Assembly: GCF_900167085.1 (NCBI RefSeq)
Contig: NZ_FUXA01000005.1
Span: forward strand, 1 to 64,000
Origin: Eubacterium ruminantium
GTDB lineage: Bacteria; Bacillota; Clostridia; Lachnospirales; Lachnospiraceae
Reading direction: 5' to 3'
Length of the DNA stretch: 64,000 nt
Position 1 is the stretch's first letter. Every line of letters starts with the position of its first letter. Under the pieces are notes generated by a model. The model saw nothing but the letters and a program-made list of their open reading frames with translations. It was not told where the DNA came from and ran no database searches. Positions 6,363-15,790 of the stretch are shown piece after piece. The translations under genes and the position numbers were made by a program.

Positions 6363-6842
6363 ATGAAAATTAAAGTGCTTTTCGTCTGTCACGGCAATAT
6401 TTGTCGTTCGCCGATGGCGGAGTTTGTTTTTAAAGATATGGTAAAAAAGAGAGGGCTCGAGAAACAGTTTTATATTGAATCCCGAGCTACACATACAGAT
6501 GAAATATGGAATGGGCAGGGCAGCCCTGTTTATCCTCCGGCAAGGGCTAAGCTTGCGGAAGTTGGTATTTCCTGCAAGGGAAAAACCGCTCAGCTTCTTG
6601 TCAAATCAGATTATAATGATTATGATTATATAATTGGAATGGACAGTGAAAACAGAAGATGGATGCCCAAAATATTAGGGGGCGATCCGGAGGAAAAAAT
6701 ATTCCTCCTTTTGGACTTTACCGACCATCCGAGAAGCGTTGCAGATCCATGGTATACGGGGAATTTTGACGTGACATATAGTGATGTGGTAGAGGGATGC
6801 AATGCTTTTTTAGATTATCTTGAAGAGCGAGGAGCATTATGA
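6363..6842 (+). CDS. Low-molecular-weight protein tyrosine phosphatase
   Basis: 159 aa with AGGAGGAAAA ribosome site. The active-site loop is C9-HGNIC-R15-S, and the general acid is the Asp of DPWYTG near residue 128. Cytoplasmic enzyme that removes phosphate from tyrosine; in polysaccharide loci relatives (Wzb) act on tyrosine kinases, but here the partner is unknown. It overlaps the next gene by 4 bases (ATGA), so the two are co-translated. A truncated second start of the same gene lies 3.1 kb upstream at 3191. Confidence 0.93.
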   Translation: MKIKVLFVCHGNICRSPMAEFVFKDMVKKRGLEKQFYIESRATHTDEIWNGQGSPVYPPARAKLAEVGISCKGKTAQLLVKSDYNDYDYIIGMDSENRRWMPKILGGDPEEKIFLLLDFTDHPRSVADPWYTGNFDVTYSDVVEGCNAFLDYLEERGAL

Positions 6843-7843
6843 ATAACAAACGATTTAGAGTTTCGAGTAATAAAAGAATTGCAGCGGCTTGGGCATTAAT
6901 GGGCGGCTTTTTAGCGGCGCTTATTATGAGCTACTTTGTGGCAGATCTTGAGAATAATGCACCACAATGCGTAATTGCAGCTGCTATATGCGGAGTTGTT
7001 GCGATGCTGGCATGTATTATTTTTGTTAAGGAATATTATTTGCAGATATATTCTGATGGATTCGAACTCACTAAGGGTAAAGAGATTAAGAAATATCCGT
7101 TTACTGCTTTCGGAGGTTCCAATGTTGTGAGAAATTACGTAAATGGAATCCGTACTTCCACAACCAGGGAAATCAGAATAATTGAAGCGGACGGCGAAGT
7201 TACGACAATTAATGCAAACCATCTTTCAAAGGGATTATTTGCGGAAATGGTTTCATATCTTGGTCATTCAAGTTACACAGAGTCACATGATATGGAAGCG
7301 GCGGCAGAATATTTTAAAGAAGGACATGAGTTCAAAATAGCAAATGACAGTATAATCCAAGAGGTCAAGAAAAAAGCGTCTTTATCAATTGCGATCATGG
7401 TTTCTCTTATCATAATCGGTTTAGTGGCATTGGTAGCTAATTTTGTTATGCCTAAAGAGTCGACGGGAGTGTTATTTGTTTTGATCGTTGCGTTTTGCAT
7501 TGCAGCGGCGGAACTTCCGATGGATACGATTCCTAAGGTCAACTTATATAAAAAGATAAAGAATCTTCCGAATTATATTTATATAGATTCAAATGCTCTT
7601 GTTATGGGAGATAAAACATATAGCGCAGATTCAATTCTTAACATTTTAATGGTGCCTTCAAATTACGATATTTTGACCAGAGATATGATAATCATCACTA
7701 AGAATAATGAAAAAATAAAGTACAATTTTGGCAAGCCGGATTATAGAGGCAAGCTTACATATATGGGATATGATGCACTGTATGGAACTATTAATCTTTG
7801 GTGTATTGTAAATAATATAAATTTTGTGAAGATACTCGGCTGA
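6839..7843 (+). CDS. Predicted membrane protein of unknown function
   Basis: 334 aa, translationally coupled to the phosphatase. About four hydrophobic segments: two near residues 13-65 (AAAWALMGGFLAALIMSYFV; VIAAAICGVVAMLACIIFV) and two near 180-230. Each pair is followed by a soluble part: YLQIYSDGFELTKGKEIKKY and IYIDSNALVMGDKTYSADSI. These look like two bacterial PH-like domains in a duplicated 'two TM + PH' layout, judged by pattern only. No catalytic motif seen. Coupling suggests the phosphatase acts at the membrane or on this protein. Confidence 0.7.
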   Translation: MNNKRFRVSSNKRIAAAWALMGGFLAALIMSYFVADLENNAPQCVIAAAICGVVAMLACIIFVKEYYLQIYSDGFELTKGKEIKKYPFTAFGGSNVVRNYVNGIRTSTTREIRIIEADGEVTTINANHLSKGLFAEMVSYLGHSSYTESHDMEAAAEYFKEGHEFKIANDSIIQEVKKKASLSIAIMVSLIIIGLVALVANFVMPKESTGVLFVLIVAFCIAAAELPMDTIPKVNLYKKIKNLPNYIYIDSNALVMGDKTYSADSILNILMVPSNYDILTRDMIIITKNNEKIKYNFGKPDYRGKLTYMGYDALYGTINLWCIVNNINFVKILG

Positions 7844-7959
7844 TGTATTATATGAAAATGTCGTTTGATGTCATATCATTTAATTTCGAAATTATCAAAT
7901 GAATTTTGATATATAGTCAAATAGTGCCGGGAAGGGCGAAGAACCTTGGAGGTTGAATA

Positions 7960-8529
7960 ATGGAAACAGATATACTTGAGCAGATAAAAAATGATGCGTC
8001 ACAGGTTATAAAAGAAGTAATCGAGAAAGCAAAGCTAAAAAAAGGTCAGCTGTTCATCATCGGATGTTCTTCAAGTGAAACAATAGGTGAACATATGGGA
8101 ACAGCATCAAGTGCTGAAGCTGCAGAGGTTATTTATAGTGTTGTTGTAAATGAGCTTAAGAATGCAGGCATAAGAGTTGCGGTTCAGTGTTGTGAACATC
8201 TTAACCGTGCGGTTGTAGTTGAACGTGAGACAGCGGAATTTTATGGTTTTGAAGAAGTAAATGTTATCCCGCAACCACATGCAGGCGGAGCATTTGCAGT
8301 TGAAGCATATAAGAATTTTGATGATCCTATCGTTGTTGAAAGTATAGAAGCAAGAGCTGATGCCGGTATTGATATCGGCGGAGTTTTGATAGGAATGCAT
8401 ATCCATCCGGTTGTTGTTCCTCTCAGATTAGACAATAAGAAAATCGGAAAAGCAGTTGTTATCGGAGCCAGAAGAAGACCTAAATATGTTGGCGGTGAGA
8501 GAGCTGTATATAATGAAGAATTGGAGTAA
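7960..8529 (+). CDS. DUF436/UPF0340 family protein (TIGR01440)
   Basis: 189 aa, TTGGAGGTTG ribosome site. Conserved blocks IIGCSSSETIGEHMGTASS, QCCEHLNRAVVVE and GGVLIGMHIHPVVVPLR identify the YwlG family, which is widespread in Firmicutes and of unknown biochemical function. Cysteine and histidine clusters (CCEHLNR, HIHP) suggest a metal or ligand site. Length is standard. Followed 12 bp later by the ABC-F gene. Confidence 0.9.
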   Translation: METDILEQIKNDASQVIKEVIEKAKLKKGQLFIIGCSSSETIGEHMGTASSAEAAEVIYSVVVNELKNAGIRVAVQCCEHLNRAVVVERETAEFYGFEEVNVIPQPHAGGAFAVEAYKNFDDPIVVESIEARADAGIDIGGVLIGMHIHPVVVPLRLDNKKIGKAVVIGARRRPKYVGGERAVYNEELE

Positions 8530-8541
8530 TGCACCGAAAAT

Positions 8542-10410
8542 ATGAATATTTTAAATCTTGAAAATATATCGAAAACCTATATGGCAAAGCCTGTTCTAAA
8601 TGATGTCTGCATTGGTATTGACAGCGCAGACAAGATCGGAGTCGTTGGTGCAAACGGAACGGGAAAATCAACGCTTCTTGCTATAGCTGCCGGAAAGATT
8701 TCGGCAGATAGCGGTAAGGTTGTTATGGGAAATGATATTCGTATATCATATCTTCCGCAAAATCCGGAGTTTGATATGAATAAAACTCTTCTGGAAAATA
8801 TAACCGACGCAATTTATGCCGGTGGTGACCACTGGGATAAGATGGGCGAGATCAAGGCTAATCTTGCAAAGATGGGGATAAATGATCCTGAATGCAGTCC
8901 TTCGATACTCTCAGGCGGACAGAAGAAAAGAGCGGCACTGGTTTCGGCTATAATGACTCCTGCCGATCTGCTTATTCTGGACGAGCCAACAAACCATCTT
9001 GATTCAGAGATGATCGAGTGGCTTGAAGACTTCCTAAAGCGTTACCGAGGAGCGATTCTCATGGTTACTCATGACAGATATTTTCTTGATGAGGTTACAG
9101 AGGAAATCATAGAGATTGATAAGGGAAATGCATATAGATATACAGCTAATTATTCGGGATATCTTGAATTAAAAGCTGAGAGACTTGATTATGAGAGAGC
9201 TGCTGAGAGGAAAGCGGCTACTTTATATAGAAAAGATCTTGCATGGATCAGACGTGGAGCCAGAGCAAGATCAACAAAGCAAAAAGCTCATATCAAAAGA
9301 TTTGAGGAGCTTAGAGACAGAGAAAAACCTGAGGATGAGAGAAACGTTGAGCTCAGTTCGCTTCCTCAGAGAATGGGCAATAAAACAATCATTCTTGATA
9401 AGATTTCCAAAAGTTATGGTGACAAAATATTATTTAAAGATTTTTCTTATAACTTTAGAAAACTGGACAGAGTAGGTATCATCGGTTCAAACGGATGCGG
9501 AAAATCTACTCTTCTTAAGTGTATAGTTGGGAAAGTTAAACCAGACAAAGGAAATATAGAAATAGGTCAGACGATCAAAGTAGGATATTTCAGTCAGGAA
9601 AATGAAGCCCTTTACAGAGCTGCTGAAGATTTTGACGGTCGAGGACTGGCTGATCTTGACAGCACAAGGATCAAGAAAATCGATAATATGAGAGTTATTG
9701 ATTATATAAAGGAAACGGCTGAATTTGTCAGAACAACAGAAGGACTTATGTCTGCGTCTGTTATGTGTGAAAAATTCCTTTTTGATTCTGCAATGCAGTA
9801 TGCTCCGATAGAGAAATTATCGGGAGGAGAAAAGAGAAGGTTATATCTTTTGAAGATTCTTATGGAGGCTCCGAATGTGATAATCCTGGATGAGCCGACA
9901 AATGATCTGGATATTCAGACACTTAGAATTCTTGAAGATTTCCTGGATAGTTTTGCCGGAATTGTGATAACAGTCTCTCATGACAGATATTTCCTTGACA
10001 GAGTTGTTACAAGAATCTTTTCATTTGAAAAAGACGGAACGCTTTTCCAAAGCGAAGGCGGTTACAGCGATTACCTGATCCACACCAGGGATCTGCCGGA
10101 AAGAAATTCAGAAACGGTAGAATCAACGCCTAAAGAAAAATCATCTAAAAACAGTTATAAGCAGCCGAGAGAAAAAACCAAGCTTTCATACAAAGAGCAA
10201 AAAGAGTATGACAGCATAGAAGGTGAGATAGAGGCTCTTATGGAAAAAAGCAGTGAGCTTGAAGAAGAAATGATAAAAGCATCAACCAACTTCCCACACC
10301 TTATGGAATTAACCAAGGAAAAGGAAGAAATTGATGCTCTGATCGAAACCAAGATGGAGCGTTTTATCGAACTCCAGGAATTGGTTGATATGTACAGCAG
10401 TATGCAGTAG
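8542..10410 (+). CDS. uup: ABC-F family ATPase, Uup-like
   Basis: 622 aa with two ABC domains and no membrane segments: Walker A GANGTGKST and GSNGCGKST, signatures LSGGQKKR and LSGGEKRR, Walker B LLILDEPTNHLD and VIILDEPTNDLD. The linker between domains has the Arg/Lys-rich RRGARARSTKQKAH helix, and the C-terminal ~100 residues form a charged coiled coil (YKEQKEYDSIEGEIEALMEK), both typical of Uup. ABC-F proteins act on ribosomes; Uup affects translation and genome stability. It starts 12 bp after the DUF436 gene with a weak ribosome site, so co-expression is likely. Confidence 0.92.
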   Translation: MNILNLENISKTYMAKPVLNDVCIGIDSADKIGVVGANGTGKSTLLAIAAGKISADSGKVVMGNDIRISYLPQNPEFDMNKTLLENITDAIYAGGDHWDKMGEIKANLAKMGINDPECSPSILSGGQKKRAALVSAIMTPADLLILDEPTNHLDSEMIEWLEDFLKRYRGAILMVTHDRYFLDEVTEEIIEIDKGNAYRYTANYSGYLELKAERLDYERAAERKAATLYRKDLAWIRRGARARSTKQKAHIKRFEELRDREKPEDERNVELSSLPQRMGNKTIILDKISKSYGDKILFKDFSYNFRKLDRVGIIGSNGCGKSTLLKCIVGKVKPDKGNIEIGQTIKVGYFSQENEALYRAAEDFDGRGLADLDSTRIKKIDNMRVIDYIKETAEFVRTTEGLMSASVMCEKFLFDSAMQYAPIEKLSGGEKRRLYLLKILMEAPNVIILDEPTNDLDIQTLRILEDFLDSFAGIVITVSHDRYFLDRVVTRIFSFEKDGTLFQSEGGYSDYLIHTRDLPERNSETVESTPKEKSSKNSYKQPREKTKLSYKEQKEYDSIEGEIEALMEKSSELEEEMIKASTNFPHLMELTKEKEEIDALIETKMERFIELQELVDMYSSMQ

Positions 10411-10446
10411 ACTGCTGATTTTAAACTATTGCAATAAATTCTTGAA

Positions 10447-12456
10447 TTACTTTGGATCAGCTCTTCTTATCCAAGAAGGCTGAGATATTTCTTTGCCGCT
10501 TCTTGTTATTATCTTCAGAGAAAGGCTAACTTTTCCTGTAAGATAATCAGAAGGGGCATTAACTGAATATACGAAGTAATTACCGATATCGTGTCCCATT
10601 TCTGCTGGTGACATTTCATAATCTGTCGTCTTGCCGGATTCATTTTTGACAGTCACAATTACATGATCGATATATGATCTGTTATAACTGTCTGCATTTG
10701 AGAATACAGCGGAAATAACATGTTCTGTCTTTGTCTGATCATATTTATCATTTGTAGAATTATATTTTTCCGGATCGTAAGTTCCTGTATAAGTTTTACC
10801 GGAAGCTATAATGCTATTCTTATTTTCTGCTTCTGTATATATTTTTTCAACACTATCATCTATAGCGAGCATTATTATAGGGCGCTCAAGATATGTGTCC
10901 TGTCTTTCAAGCATTTTTTTGGAATTGGTATCAACTTCAGAGATTCTGTCCATGAAGTCCGAATGCCTTTTTAATTCCTGCTGTTCTTTATCTATTCCAT
11001 AAGCTTCTGTTAATGTATCTTCTGTAGAATAGAGATTTGTTCCGAGACCGAGTCGTTCACCCTTGATCTTTATGCCGAGAGCCGCTACGGTTGTTGGGAA
11101 CATATCAAATGTTGAAATAGTTCTGAAATCATTTGGACGGGCTTCATCTACAGCGGAATTAAGTATTGTAAGAAATACAGTTCTGTCGTAGCTTGAAGGA
11201 ACATCCTGGCAGAAATCCTTATCCATTGTTGGATGGTCGCCGACGAGCACGATGGTTGTATTATCATACCAATCTTGGCTCTGGCACCATTTAACGAATT
11301 CTGTGACCTGTCTGTCTGAGCATCTCATAACATTTGCATATTGTGTATCAAGCTCATTCTTACACTGCTCGCAGACGTAACCATCTTCGAAATGTGTATC
11401 GACAGTAAGCATTGTGTAGTTGAATGGCTGGTCACTCTTTGCAAGTTCGGAAAGGTCATTCTTTGCAAATTCAAAAAGCTTCTGATCTTCAAAACCCCAG
11501 AAAACGAAATAATCTTCAGGAATAAGTTTATTTGCCTGGGCGTATTTATAATCATGAATTTCATAATTGCCATGTCCTGTGAAATAAGCTTCTCTTCCTC
11601 CGAATGCAGCATCTGAGCCTATTGAAAGGATATTTTTGTAACCATTATCTTCAAGGATATCTCCGAGAGTTGTGATACTTGGGAAGAATGCTTCCTGGGT
11701 ATCCATAGAGTTTCCGTCAATAGCGATCTTAAGCGGAAGTCCGCTGGTCTGTCCGAACATGGCGCCCATAGTCCATGTTGTACATGAAAGAGCATGCCCG
11801 CCGTTAAGCTTTGTCTCTGTTCCTCGGAAATTGTCTGCTCCCTCACTCTGCGCGAGAGCTGTAAGATTTGGAAGGCAGTTATATTTGAAGGCGCCTCCCG
11901 AAGCTTCGTCGGTATAAGTCAGCTCAACTGATTCGAGGAATATATAAATAAGATTTCTTTTTTTCTCAGGGAATGTCAGGCTTGTCTTTTCAGGATCCGC
12001 ATATGACATTTCTATCCAATCCGATTCGGTATTGATATTGTGGATATATTCGCCGAGACCGGCTTTATTCCAAAGAATATTAACACCGAAAGCAAGAAGC
12101 AGAATAGCAACCACAAATGTTGAAGAAAGTGTGACCGAATAGCTTACTTTTGCTTTCTTGGAATGAGGGTCCTTCTTGCTGATCCTTCTTACTACGAAAA
12201 TATAAACGCAAATTCCGATAGCCAAGATCAGGATGGCCGGTAAAGCTGCGCGGAATATATAATCGCGTATCATTCCGTTTCCGGTTCCGTGAATAGGGGA
12301 TTTTAATTGAAATATAATGGATTCAAATGAAAGTAAACCCCAGTTTGTTGTGACCCATACAGCGCTAAAGAGAATTAGTGCAGAAACTAACAGTAAAAAT
12401 AGGGACATAAATATCCCGAATCCGTAAAAGAATTTTCTAATCTTCTTTTCCAGCAT
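10447..12456 (-). CDS. LTA synthase-like sulfatase / phosphoglycerol transferase
   Basis: 669 aa from the ATG at 12456, chosen because AAGAGGTG precedes it; an upstream ATG (12495) would add 13 residues without a good site. Three hydrophobic segments lie in the first ~150 residues, then an extracellular sulfatase-fold domain: NLIYIFLESVE (metal), GGHALSCTTWT (catalytic Thr region), TMLTVDTHFEDGYVC and VLVGDHPTMDKDF. This matches the LtaS/MdoB family, which transfers glycerol-phosphate from phosphatidylglycerol onto surface glycans. About 170 further residues form an extra C-terminal domain that is not recognised. Transcribed away from the adjacent polysaccharide genes. Confidence 0.85.
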   Translation of the reverse strand: MLEKKIRKFFYGFGIFMSLFLLLVSALILFSAVWVTTNWGLLSFESIIFQLKSPIHGTGNGMIRDYIFRAALPAILILAIGICVYIFVVRRISKKDPHSKKAKVSYSVTLSSTFVVAILLLAFGVNILWNKAGLGEYIHNINTESDWIEMSYADPEKTSLTFPEKKRNLIYIFLESVELTYTDEASGGAFKYNCLPNLTALAQSEGADNFRGTETKLNGGHALSCTTWTMGAMFGQTSGLPLKIAIDGNSMDTQEAFFPSITTLGDILEDNGYKNILSIGSDAAFGGREAYFTGHGNYEIHDYKYAQANKLIPEDYFVFWGFEDQKLFEFAKNDLSELAKSDQPFNYTMLTVDTHFEDGYVCEQCKNELDTQYANVMRCSDRQVTEFVKWCQSQDWYDNTTIVLVGDHPTMDKDFCQDVPSSYDRTVFLTILNSAVDEARPNDFRTISTFDMFPTTVAALGIKIKGERLGLGTNLYSTEDTLTEAYGIDKEQQELKRHSDFMDRISEVDTNSKKMLERQDTYLERPIIMLAIDDSVEKIYTEAENKNSIIASGKTYTGTYDPEKYNSTNDKYDQTKTEHVISAVFSNADSYNRSYIDHVIVTVKNESGKTTDYEMSPAEMGHDIGNYFVYSVNAPSDYLTGKVSLSLKIITRSGKEISQPSWIRRADPK

Positions 12457-12654
12457 ATTAACACCTCTTACCTCTATAACAAAACAGTAAAACAAATTGA
12501 GTATAGACTAAAAAAAACATTTATGCAATAATAAGCATGGTAAATTGTGAATTTATGCGGTTTTGGGGATATCCGGGTTAGGTTTTTTGCGCTGGTTGGC
12601 GTTTACGGAACGTGTCCGGATTTATGTAATTTTAGACGAATGGAAGGAATCGAA

Positions 12655-13503
12655 ATGGACAGAGATACAACAACATCTTTGAAAAGAAAGATAAGTGTTA
12701 TTATTGCTGCGCATAAGGAATACCGTATGCCGGAGGATAGTTTATATCTTCCACTTCATGTCGGAGCTGAAGGAAAAACCGACGAAAATGGTAATCCGCT
12801 TAATCTTGGATACCTGAAAGATAATACAGGAGATAATATTTCCGCAAAAAATCCGATGTACTGCGAATTAACAGGTCTCTACTGGGCTTGGAAGAATCTT
12901 GATTCTGATTATATCGGTCTTGCTCATTACAGAAGACATTTCTGTGGAAAGGGAAGCGGAAAGGACCAATTTGATAAGGTTTTAAGAGGTAAGGAAGTAA
13001 GATTTCTTATTAAAAAGGGATATAAGGTGATTGTTCCGAGAAAGAGGAGATATTATATAGAAAGCCTTTATTCTCATTATGTTCATACATATCAGGCAGA
13101 AGAGCTTGATAAGACAAGAGAGATAATCGAAGAATATTGTCCTGAATATCTTGATTCATTTGATACTGTATTGGAAAAGACTTCAGGATATATGTTTAAT
13201 ATGATGATCATGGAAAGAAGTCTTCTTAATGATTACTGTACATGGTTATTCAATATACTTGATATGCTCGTTGAGAGAGTTGATTCATCAAATATGTCGG
13301 ATTTCGAGAAGAGATATCCGGGAAGGATCAGTGAGCTTATTTTTAACGTATGGCTTGATCAAAAGGTAAAGACAGGTGTTATCAGTAAAGATGAGATAGC
13401 CGAACTTCCGTTTATTTATATGGAAAAAGTGAATAAGATCAAAAAGGGAACAGCCTTTCTTAAGGCTAAATTCATGCACAAAGGATATGACAAGAGCTTT
13501 TAA
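12655..13503 (+). CDS. DUF4422 glycosyltransferase
   Basis: 282 aa from ATG 12655 after TGGAAGGAAT. It has the DUF4422 (PF14393) blocks KISVIIAAHKEYRMP, PLHVGAE, NPMYCELTGLYWAWKN and YIGLAHYRRHF. This family is found in capsule and exopolysaccharide clusters and is thought to add hexoses to lipid-linked repeats. It begins a same-strand run through the Wzz-like, epimerase and polymerase genes with gaps of 23-30 bp. It is the only recognisable sugar-nucleotide glycosyltransferase in the cluster. The longer open frame to 12547 lacks a ribosome site. Confidence 0.9.
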   Translation: MDRDTTTSLKRKISVIIAAHKEYRMPEDSLYLPLHVGAEGKTDENGNPLNLGYLKDNTGDNISAKNPMYCELTGLYWAWKNLDSDYIGLAHYRRHFCGKGSGKDQFDKVLRGKEVRFLIKKGYKVIVPRKRRYYIESLYSHYVHTYQAEELDKTREIIEEYCPEYLDSFDTVLEKTSGYMFNMMIMERSLLNDYCTWLFNILDMLVERVDSSNMSDFEKRYPGRISELIFNVWLDQKVKTGVISKDEIAELPFIYMEKVNKIKKGTAFLKAKFMHKGYDKSF

Positions 13504-13529
13504 AATATTTCGATGAAGGAGAATGATCG

Positions 13530-14690
13530 ATGAGGGATAAAACCAGAGAGATAGACATTCTGTATTTTTTTAATTATCTGAAAAGTAAGATAGCTGTAAT
13601 TGCTTTGACGGTATTTGTGTGCGCGGGACTTATCGGAGCATATGATTATAAGAGACAAAAGGGAGTTAGAGATGAATCTGCAAAAGACAGGCTTAAAGCT
13701 GCGATGGAGCAGAATCATGACGCATTTTATTTTGGTTCAAAGAAATTTACCGATGCAGAGCAGCCGGCAGGAATTTATAATTCTACAGCCAGACTGTATG
13801 TGGACTTTGATTATGATGATATCGAAGGCTTTGAAAATGCAAAGATAAGCTTTCTTGAAATCAACAGTAAATATGAAACCGATGCGACAACAATTCTTAA
13901 AGACAGTAAGAACCTTGATGAAATCATAACTGAGTTGGATCTTAGAAGTTATGATGACATGAAAGATATAACTGCCGATGATCTTCAGTGGCTTGTAAAT
14001 AAGAATTTTACAGGTGCACATGTACTTAATATAGTAGTTTCGGATGTTAATCCTGAAAGAGCAAAATTAATCTGTGATGCGGTTGCGGATAAGACTATGA
14101 GCAGCCTGAAAACATATGATTTTGTTGATAAGGTTGAAAAGGTAAGCAGTGCTACTTTGCCGGAAAATACCGGTTTTACGCTTTTAAAATCTTCGGTTAA
14201 GGATATTAACAAAAAGCAGCTTCTCAAGTTTGCAATAGTTGGTGGTGCTTTAGGATTTATCCTTATAATTGCATTTTTATTCCTTATGTTTGCATTCACA
14301 GACAAGATTTATTCTGAAACAGATATTGCTAGTGCGGGAATGAAATTTGCAGTTGGACCTAGAAGAAAGAAATTCGACAGTGGAAGAGTTGCAAGAAGTA
14401 TTGCTCTTTTTGAAGGAGTTTCAAAGATTCTTCTTGTATCTATCGATGGTAATACGAATGCACCGAAGGATGCAGAAGATATAAATAAAGAACTTAAGAG
14501 CCTCGGTTCTAAGATAAAGGTTATAGGTGCGGCGGATTTTGAATCTGACAATGAGGCACTTGATAAGGTTAAGGAATGTGATTCGGTAATCTATATGGTT
14601 AGATACGGAAAATCAGAAATCGGAAAACTTGTAGATGCTGAGGAAGAACTTAGTCGTTCAACTAAGACTCTTGGTGTATTGGTTAGATAA
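13530..14690 (+). CDS. Wzz-like polysaccharide chain-length protein with degenerate kinase-like tail
   Basis: 386 aa, GAAGGAGAATG site. One membrane segment at ~18-37 (KIAVIALTVFVCAGLIGAY), a ~195-residue external part, a second segment at ~236-258, then a ~125-residue cytoplasmic tail. The tail (KILLVSIDG, then KVIGAADF and DSVIYMVRYGKSE) resembles the Rossmann core of a bacterial tyrosine kinase, but no Walker A motif or Tyr-rich tail is present. It is thus probably a co-polymerase with a pseudokinase domain. Role: sets polymer length with the Wzy-like protein two genes downstream. Confidence 0.78.
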   Translation: MRDKTREIDILYFFNYLKSKIAVIALTVFVCAGLIGAYDYKRQKGVRDESAKDRLKAAMEQNHDAFYFGSKKFTDAEQPAGIYNSTARLYVDFDYDDIEGFENAKISFLEINSKYETDATTILKDSKNLDEIITELDLRSYDDMKDITADDLQWLVNKNFTGAHVLNIVVSDVNPERAKLICDAVADKTMSSLKTYDFVDKVEKVSSATLPENTGFTLLKSSVKDINKKQLLKFAIVGGALGFILIIAFLFLMFAFTDKIYSETDIASAGMKFAVGPRRKKFDSGRVARSIALFEGVSKILLVSIDGNTNAPKDAEDINKELKSLGSKIKVIGAADFESDNEALDKVKECDSVIYMVRYGKSEIGKLVDAEEELSRSTKTLGVLVR

Positions 14691-14720
14691 TTTCTTATCA
14701 CGGAATGAAGGTGAGTTAGA

Positions 14721-15767
14721 GTGAGATATACAGATGAATATATAAATGATATTAATCTTGTTACGGAAAATATACCTGATTATGAGAAGTTTAAGGGAAG
14801 CGAGATCCTTATAACCGGCGCGACAGGTCTTATCTGTTCTGCGGTTGCGGACATTCTTCTTTATTTAAATAAAAACCGTGATTTTGGTATGAAGATCTAC
14901 CTTGCGGGAAGAAATGAAAATGGAATGATAGAAAGATTTGCCGGTTTTGAAGAAGGCAGGGATTATCATTTTGTCAGCTATGACGCAACGAAGCAGCTTA
15001 GTGAAATGATTTCAGCGGACTATATTATACATGGTGCCAGCAATGCGGATCCGGCCAGGATTTCCGGAGAACCTGTAGAAACCATTCTTGCAAATGTAAT
15101 GGGATTAAACAGTCTTTTATCAGCAGTTGATAAAGATAAATTAAAGAGACTTCTTTATGTTTCATCAAGCGAAATATATGGGGTAAATGAAACAAGAGAA
15201 CCGTACAAAGAGGAACAGCTCGGATATGTTGATATATTAAGTCCGAGATCTTCATATCCTTCATCAAAGAGAGCAGCGGAAACCCTCTGCATAGCTTATG
15301 GTGAAGAATATAATATTGATACAGTTATAGTCAGACCGGGACATATATACGGACCGACTATAAAGGCAAGTGACAGCAGAGCATCAGCTCTCTTCTCACT
15401 GAAAGCTGCTAAGGGTGAAGACATAGTTATGAAGAGCAGAGGTGAACAGCTTAGATCATATTGTCATGTTCTTGACTGTGCATCAGCTATGCTTTCTGTT
15501 CTTATACGCGGCGAAAAAGGGAATGCTTATAATATTTCAGCATCGAAAGCAATAGTTACTATCAGAGAAATGGCTGAAGCTTTTGCAGAAGCCGGAAATG
15601 TAAATATTGTATTTGATGTTCCTACGGAATCGGAAGTAAAGAGTTATAATGTAATGCCTTGCTCGGCGCTTTCGTCTGTAAAGCTTGAAGCTCTCGGCTG
15701 GAAAGCTGAGTTTGATATGAAGAAAGGTGCTCTTCATACAGTAAATATGTTAAAGGAAAACTTTTAA
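14721..15767 (+). CDS. NAD-dependent sugar epimerase/dehydratase (extended SDR)
   Basis: 348 aa, GTG start after GAAGGTGAG. Cofactor motif ILITGATGLICSAV (TGxxGxxx), then YVSSSEIYG and the catalytic YPSSKRAAE (YxxxK), RPGHIYGP, SYCHVLDCASAML and the C-terminal LGWKAEFDM. The fold is that of UDP-glucuronate decarboxylase / UDP-glucose 4-epimerase relatives. The exact substrate cannot be read from sequence. Position between chain-length and polymerase genes suggests it makes a nucleotide sugar for the repeat unit. Confidence 0.85.
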   Translation: MRYTDEYINDINLVTENIPDYEKFKGSEILITGATGLICSAVADILLYLNKNRDFGMKIYLAGRNENGMIERFAGFEEGRDYHFVSYDATKQLSEMISADYIIHGASNADPARISGEPVETILANVMGLNSLLSAVDKDKLKRLLYVSSSEIYGVNETREPYKEEQLGYVDILSPRSSYPSSKRAAETLCIAYGEEYNIDTVIVRPGHIYGPTIKASDSRASALFSLKAAKGEDIVMKSRGEQLRSYCHVLDCASAMLSVLIRGEKGNAYNISASKAIVTIREMAEAFAEAGNVNIVFDVPTESEVKSYNVMPCSALSSVKLEALGWKAEFDMKKGALHTVNMLKENF

Positions 15768-15790
15768 GAGAATTTAAAAGAGGACAATAA

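Noticed and set aside
12547-12654. 36-residue extension of the DUF4422 protein
   Set aside because: No ribosome site at 12547, composition unlike the family, and a good site precedes 12655.
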